Positions 59,175 to 64,000 of a DNA stretch of 64,000 bases are shown here, one piece after another. The position numbers and the translations under genes were made by a program. The notes beneath the pieces were generated by a model. The model was not told where the DNA came from. It saw nothing but the letters and a program-made list of their open reading frames with translations, and made no database searches. Numbering within the stretch: the stretch's first letter is position 1; every line of letters starts with the position of its first letter. The stretch covers positions 39,677,473 to 39,741,472 of the forward strand of contig NC_063449.1 in assembly GCF_020379485.1 (NCBI RefSeq). Direction: 5' to 3'. Source of the DNA: Brassica napus. Taxonomy: Eukaryota; Streptophyta; Magnoliopsida; Brassicales; Brassicaceae.

Positions 59175-60054
59175 ATTGATGATGATGATGATCAAAGATG
59201 GTTGTGGTGGGGAAGTGGGACTACCGTCTCTGTTAGATCTTTATGTGAGCCATAGTTTCTCTCTCTATCTTCTGTTTTTTTAATTCCTAGAGAGAGATAG
59301 GTTATATGGTCCTTAAGGACATGAAACTCCTTTCAGATGGGAAGCTTTGCTGTGTGTCTGTGTCTGAGTGAGAGAAGATAGAGAGAGAGAGATGGTTAAA
59401 GCGATATGAATATGAAAGCATGGACTTTTATTTTCGTCTTTGCTTTATATCTTTTGTGTTTTTATTTTTGGAATTTTATTTACATTATAAACTATTCTCT
59501 TTGAGTATTTTTCGTTATTTGTGGTAATAGAAGATAGGGCTACGTGATTTTTATTCTGTACAATTATTCAAATAAATATGTTTTGCTTTATAACGTACAG
59601 TGATCGAGATGAATGGAAAAAGAAGAAATTGTATTTATTGCGTTTCATGCATAAATTTCATAATAATACAACCCTTTTTCGATTTTTCCAATAATTGAAA
59701 ATGGACGTCAGTTTTCGTCGTTACTGTTAACTTCATGTCGATCGCAGAATTAGTTGCACAGTTAGCGAAAAATTCAGCGATTCAGAACTAGAACTCAGAA
59801 GTCAGAAGTTACATATACTATACATTTTGTACGTACGTGATATCAAAATATTAAATAGATTGAATTATTATTGACAGGTGATTAATCCATATCCATGGCT
59901 CTACGGTAGATCACGAGATCCACATGATAAAATCCAACTTTTGACAAAGAAAAAAAAAAGAATCCAACATCCTTTTGAAACATTTTTTTTGAGGGGGTGG
60001 GGGAATATGTCTATACTTATATACCCAAAACAAAACCAAATATAGTGCTACATA

Positions 60055-60085
<31 letters not shown>

Positions 60086-61128
60086 GGAATAGGAAAATTA
60101 TATTGCTTCTACTTTGTTTCCACAATTGGTGTTATCTCATTGACGGACAATTGTCGTTAAAGGATGTTTGGTATCTCATTTTCATGTGTTAGGAACATTA
60201 AACAACAATATATACAACGTACATACATTAATATTTCGTGTTGGTGATACATTTCCATAGCTGATTGTCCCTATGAATTCTTCCAAACCAATTTTCCACA
60301 ACATATAATTATATTCGTGTTGATGCTAATTGATCGGGTTTTGATTTTTTGATACTCAATTTTCAATCAACGAATGTATAAATAGTATTCTTGGTTTTAA
60401 TGGGAATAAACGTCTCTCTATATATTCTAAACATTGTTATATTATATATATGTAAGTTACAATCGGGATCTTAACAATAACTTATAATCAAAAGTCTCGG
60501 CCAGTATTTAATACCTATAAGAAATGAAGAATCAAGACACGAAAAAAAAAAAAAAAAAAAATATTTGACATATGTCAGATAATAACAATTACTAATCAGA
60601 AAGAACGATCACAACATTTTATGAATAATAAAGTCAGCCAACCAATTAATCACTCATTAAATCTTTTCAGTCATTTTCTCTACTGACGTATCTATTTATA
60701 CACATTTTACTCCCCCCCCCACTTTTCCTCAAACTAGAATCAAACTTGTCTCAGAAAAAAAATTCACAAAATTGACTAATCAACATATATAAATATCACC
60801 AAAAATTATATAATTCGATCCCAACATTCTGGTTAGACAACTCTAAACGATTAAAGGTCGGATTCAATTTTATATTTGACAATTTAATTACTTAAGGGTA
60901 TAATTTAGGATACACTGCTCAGTTTGACATTCCTATTTGCATATTGAATATTAATTTATTTCCATAAAATATTAGTTATTTATCTCTTATTTTGGTTGGA
61001 GACAATTAAAATAGACATGTGGTGATATAAATGTAGGATGCCACCGATAGTTTTAGTAGTCTCGTGGGACATTTCTGGTTGATCAAAGTCTTTCAGTTTT
61101 ATAGTAAATCAATCATCTATCTGTGTAA
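59175..61128. other. TCP15 upstream region, no other gene seen
   Basis: The first 250 bp holds GAGAGA/TCTCTC repeats (59255-59300, 59360-59395) typical of plant 5' leaders. A TA run lies at 60056-60085, a poly-A run at 60540-60560 and a C9 run at 60712-60720. The rest is AT-rich and featureless. Confidence 0.5.
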
Positions 61129-62221
61129 GGGGGGTTATTGGTAGATAGAGTCTAGGTGAATTATAAAATTTTAAAAGTCCATCATTATTGGTAGATAGAA
61201 TTTAAACTCTTAGTAAACTCCATTGTTATTGGTTTAAAGATTTTTAAAATCCATTCAAAATCTTTTGTTATTCAAAAAATTTACTTATGATTGATTTTTT
61301 AATTCTATCAAACTCTATTGTTATTGGGATATAGATTCTTTATTTTTTACTCATGAGACTCAACTTTGAAAATCTGATGTATACCCATAAGAGTTTTAAA
61401 ATCCATATAATAGAAAACACACTTTTGATTCCGTAGCGTTACACAAACAAGTAAAATAATTTCAACATTTTCCCATTTATTTCAAAACTGTAACAAGAAG
61501 AAAATCATATACAAAGAAAAAAAAGCAGCGATGATGGTCTTATACCATAACAAGAAGCATCAATGCTTGAGTGTCATCATCTTGGCAGAATAGCGTAAGC
61601 AATAGTGGTGGAAAGCTGTCTTTCATGGCTGATGATCCTTCTTTCTACCAACTCATTCTTCGAGGCGCAGCTCCTATCGTTGCCATGGATAGAAAACTAC
61701 CCAACACTCATGTATCATTTCCGAAACATTCATCATCTCCTTGTGTCTTTTCGTAGTGGAAATTGGATCATGTGGGTGAAGGAAGGAATGAGGTGGCTCA
61801 ACTCATCGCTACTAGTGTTACTAAGGAACATCGATTCCAATCGTACGTAGCAACATGAGGTCCAAGATGGCTACAATAGATTACCCTCAAGAGTTGATCT
61901 CGATCGATCTTGTGACTTGATTCGGCCACGAAGATTTCTCAGGAACTTGTTGTACATTATCTCTGACCCGTATATCATCTCTTACTATCGTCTATATTTA
62001 CAGAGAACTTTTAAAAAATTGGAAAGTTTTCTAAAAGAACTTTTACATATTTTTTTAAAAAGATTTATAAAAAAAAATAAAATGTATGCAAATCTATGAA
62101 GATCAATCACAATCAATGGAAATCTATGTAAACTATTTGTTAAGTTTACTTAATTTTTAAAAGTCCATCAACTTTTAAAATCACTAAATTTCATACAAAT
62201 TCTTGTTTGAATAAGCTCTCC
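61129..62221. mobile_element. Non-autonomous PIF/Harbinger-like element (1093 bp)
   Basis: Ends GGGGGGTTATTGG and, in reverse at the right, GGAGAGCTTATTC are flanked by TAA on both sides (61126-61128 and 62222-62224), fitting the 3-bp TAA/TTA target of PIF/Harbinger. Subterminal sequence repeats 'ttattggtagatagA' and 'tttaaaagtccatc', the latter near both ends. The centre (61510-61860) is less AT-rich and holds broken coding sequence, entered separately. No transposase motif recognised. Confidence 0.65.
61571..61860 (+). pseudogene. Unrecognised broken coding fragment inside the element
   Basis: Two overlapping frames (61571-61756 and then about 61757-61848 in another frame) read like protein, for example LILRGAAPIVAMDRKLPNTHV and then NEVAQLIATSVTKEH after a stop. 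I do not recognise the family. It may be a captured host gene piece or a transposase relic. Confidence 0.35.
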
Positions 62222-62845
62222 TAAATACTTTTAAGGTTGTAAAAATACGTATTTGTAATAAAATAACAATAAGAAGAAATGAGCGTATTAAATGAACAAA
62301 TAAGAGAGAGACAGTGGGGTTGAAACAGACTCCACGTGCGTGTCCTCTGCATCATTCACTCTCTAAAGACAGTGACCAAAGCCTCGTCCCTCCTCTGTGG
62401 GTCCACGTCTAGTCAAATCAAGTTCTTAATCTTTCTCAAATTTACATTTATTTCTCCTTTTCATCTTTTGATTGAATCTATTTACCATCAATCTTTTTTT
62501 TTTTTCAAACATTACTGCCAGTAACAAAAGAACATCTCAATAATTGCCACGTCTAGTCAAGTCAAGTTGTTAATCGTTCTCAAATTTACATTTATTTCTC
62601 CTTTTCATCTTTAGATTGAATCTATTTACCATCAATCTTTTTTTTTTCCAAACATTACTGCCAGTAACAAAAGAACATCTTAAGAATTGCCAGCTTTTGT
62701 TTTTACAGAAATTCTCGATATTGTCTACAGTATTGTGAAAAATATACTGTTTTACTTCATTTTACAATTAAATGTATTTTACTAGAATGTGCAATAAGGC
62801 TAGACAAATTCATGGTCCATATTGTCCCATCATGTTCCTAATTTC

Positions 62846-62881
<36 letters not shown>

Positions 62882-63352
62882 CATCTAGCTTTTATTCAAA
62901 TATACATTTTTCTTATAGCATAAAATCTCGATTCTTGATTATAAATGGAAGGAAACTAACCCTTGATGAGAATTTCTAAATACTTATTTGAATTTATTTA
63001 TATACTGAATAATATCATGTAGATAATTGGATATATATTTAATAATAACAGGATATTTAATATTATTTTATTGGAATATGAAATTTATTTATCAAACAAA
63101 TGTTACAAAGATTTGATCAAATCCGATCAAAATCTAGAACCAATTCATTTGTTTTGAAACAAAAATCTAGCCAATTTTGACAACAATAAAAACTTAACAA
63201 TTTTGCACTCTTGATATAGAAGCGTCAATGTTGAAAGGAGTCGGTGAGGAACCGTGAAATTGTATTCCATCTATTCATATCCTCTTCATCTTAATGTCAA
63301 AGTGAAATCAATTAGGTTCAAACCATCTATTTTATTAAAATAAAAGTCATGA
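62222..63352. other. Intergenic with a tandem duplication and TA run, no gene seen
   Basis: Two 144-bp tandem copies at 62403-62690 (separate entry), a TA run at 62850-62877, and AT-rich sequence without features. Confidence 0.5.
62403..62690. repeat. Tandem duplication, 2 x 144 bp
   Basis: The unit starting ccacgtctagtcaa at 62403 repeats at 62547 and ends ...gaattgcca at 62690, with a handful of substitutions and a length change in the T run. Confidence 0.93.
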
Positions 63353-64000
63353 TTTTTTTTTGTCATCAATTTATACAGACTCATACTCAATCTGTAAACT
63401 ACATCGGGAGATCTGCATCCATGTGAACAACAAAAGACATTTGCTTCCTTACACTGTGTGCTAGGCTATACGCCTTTGTATTTTGCGTTCGTGGTACATA
63501 GATGATCTCTGATCGGAGGAAACTTTCTTTCAGGATTTTTAAATCTTCCAAATAACTTGTAAAAATTAGTAATTCTTCTGGTTCTGAATGCATCTTCATC
63601 AATTAAAAACAATTTGTTGCAAACGTGACCTGAAACTGTCGTAAGTTTCTCACACATTCCATCGCCCAGAGTAGCGCTTTCATCTCTGCATGGAGAGGAG
63701 AGAGACTAGCTCTAACATTTCTCGCCCCCATCAGCCCATCAAATCTTCCTAGAGTACTAAACCAACCTTGTCCGGAAAAAGTATCATTCTCTTTCCAAGA
63801 ACCACCTGTGAAACACCATCTTCCTAGAATTGACGGTAGTGTCGTAACCTCGACGTTTTGTATTGTCCTATGTTCGTTCAATATTTGTGCCTCAGCCCAG
63901 AGTGTTGATTTTATTTCTGCCAACTTAAGTGTTTCCCTAGGATCAATATCCATGTTACTAAAAACTTTATTATTCATTCCTTTTCAAATGTATCATAGTA
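63353..64000 (-). mobile_element. 3' end of an L1-type LINE with broken RNase H domain
   Basis: On the minus strand the element enters at 64000 and ends in a poly-A tail (T run 63353-63361). One reading frame encodes a zinc-finger-linker-like segment and then the RNase H-like (RVT_3) domain: WCFTGGSWKEND, HAEMKALLWAMECVRNLR, FATNC and VPRTQNTKAYSLAH. A TAA at 63603-63605 replaces the Gln codon seen in the related LINE at 44779, and the same frame continues to 63399. The copy is therefore inactive. Its 5' part lies beyond the window. Confidence 0.88.

Overview
This is nuclear DNA of a plant in the Brassicaceae, most likely Brassica, Raphanus or a close relative. The genes have short GT-AG introns. 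Several encode proteins I recognise as orthologues of a block near Arabidopsis At1g69690-At1g69750: TCP15, HVA22C, HEMB1 and COX19-2. The spaces between genes are AT-rich and filled with Athila, Helitron, hAT, PIF/Harbinger and LINE elements. No prokaryotic or organellar feature was seen.

Layout. 1-11234: a minus-strand Athila (Ty3/Gypsy) retrotransposon with one open gag-pol frame, an intact Athila-specific second ORF, a tRNA-Asp-type primer site and the 5' LTR; its 3' LTR lies beyond the left edge. 11235-18329: AT-rich gene-free DNA with degenerate repeats. 18330-22320: COX19 and RPL10 (both minus) separated by a hAT element with an 8-bp target duplication. 23085-27608: a tau-class glutathione S-transferase pseudogene with a Helitron in its intron and an LTR-like insertion in its second exon. 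28000-29376: a second hAT element with GC-rich ends and a captured gene fragment. 29668-33040: a large inverted repeat whose two arms each carry an intact two-exon gene for a small secreted cysteine-rich peptide. 35737-37419: a minus-strand Helitron. 38764-42603: HEMB1 (minus) and a divergent RPS23 gene (plus), head to head. 42676-49286: a duplicated block (3' ends of RPS23-like and HVA22C) flanking about 24 copies of a 155-160-bp tandem repeat; one copy of the block is split by a Helitron. 49159-50539: HVA22C (minus). 51222-55985: a possibly autonomous PIF/Harbinger element with transposase and Myb-like ORFs. 58203-59174: TCP15 (minus). 61129-62221: a non-autonomous Harbinger-like element. 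63353-64000: the 3' end of a LINE.

The host genes are independent housekeeping or regulatory genes: haem/chlorophyll precursor synthesis (HEMB1), cytochrome oxidase copper delivery (COX19), ribosome (RPL10, RPS23), ER/vesicle shaping (HVA22C) and growth control (TCP15). Site II (TGGGCC/GGCCCA) and telo-box motifs lie upstream of COX19, RPL10, HEMB1 and RPS23. These are the kind of motifs class I TCP factors bind, and a class I TCP gene sits in the same window.

The most unusual parts are the palindromic pair of cysteine-rich peptide genes, and the satellite-like array caught between two copies of the HVA22C tail. In the latter, one copy serves as the empty site that dates and delimits the Helitron in the other. 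Exon coordinates were worked out by hand from splice signals and reading frame; identities are recognition from memory, not database hits.
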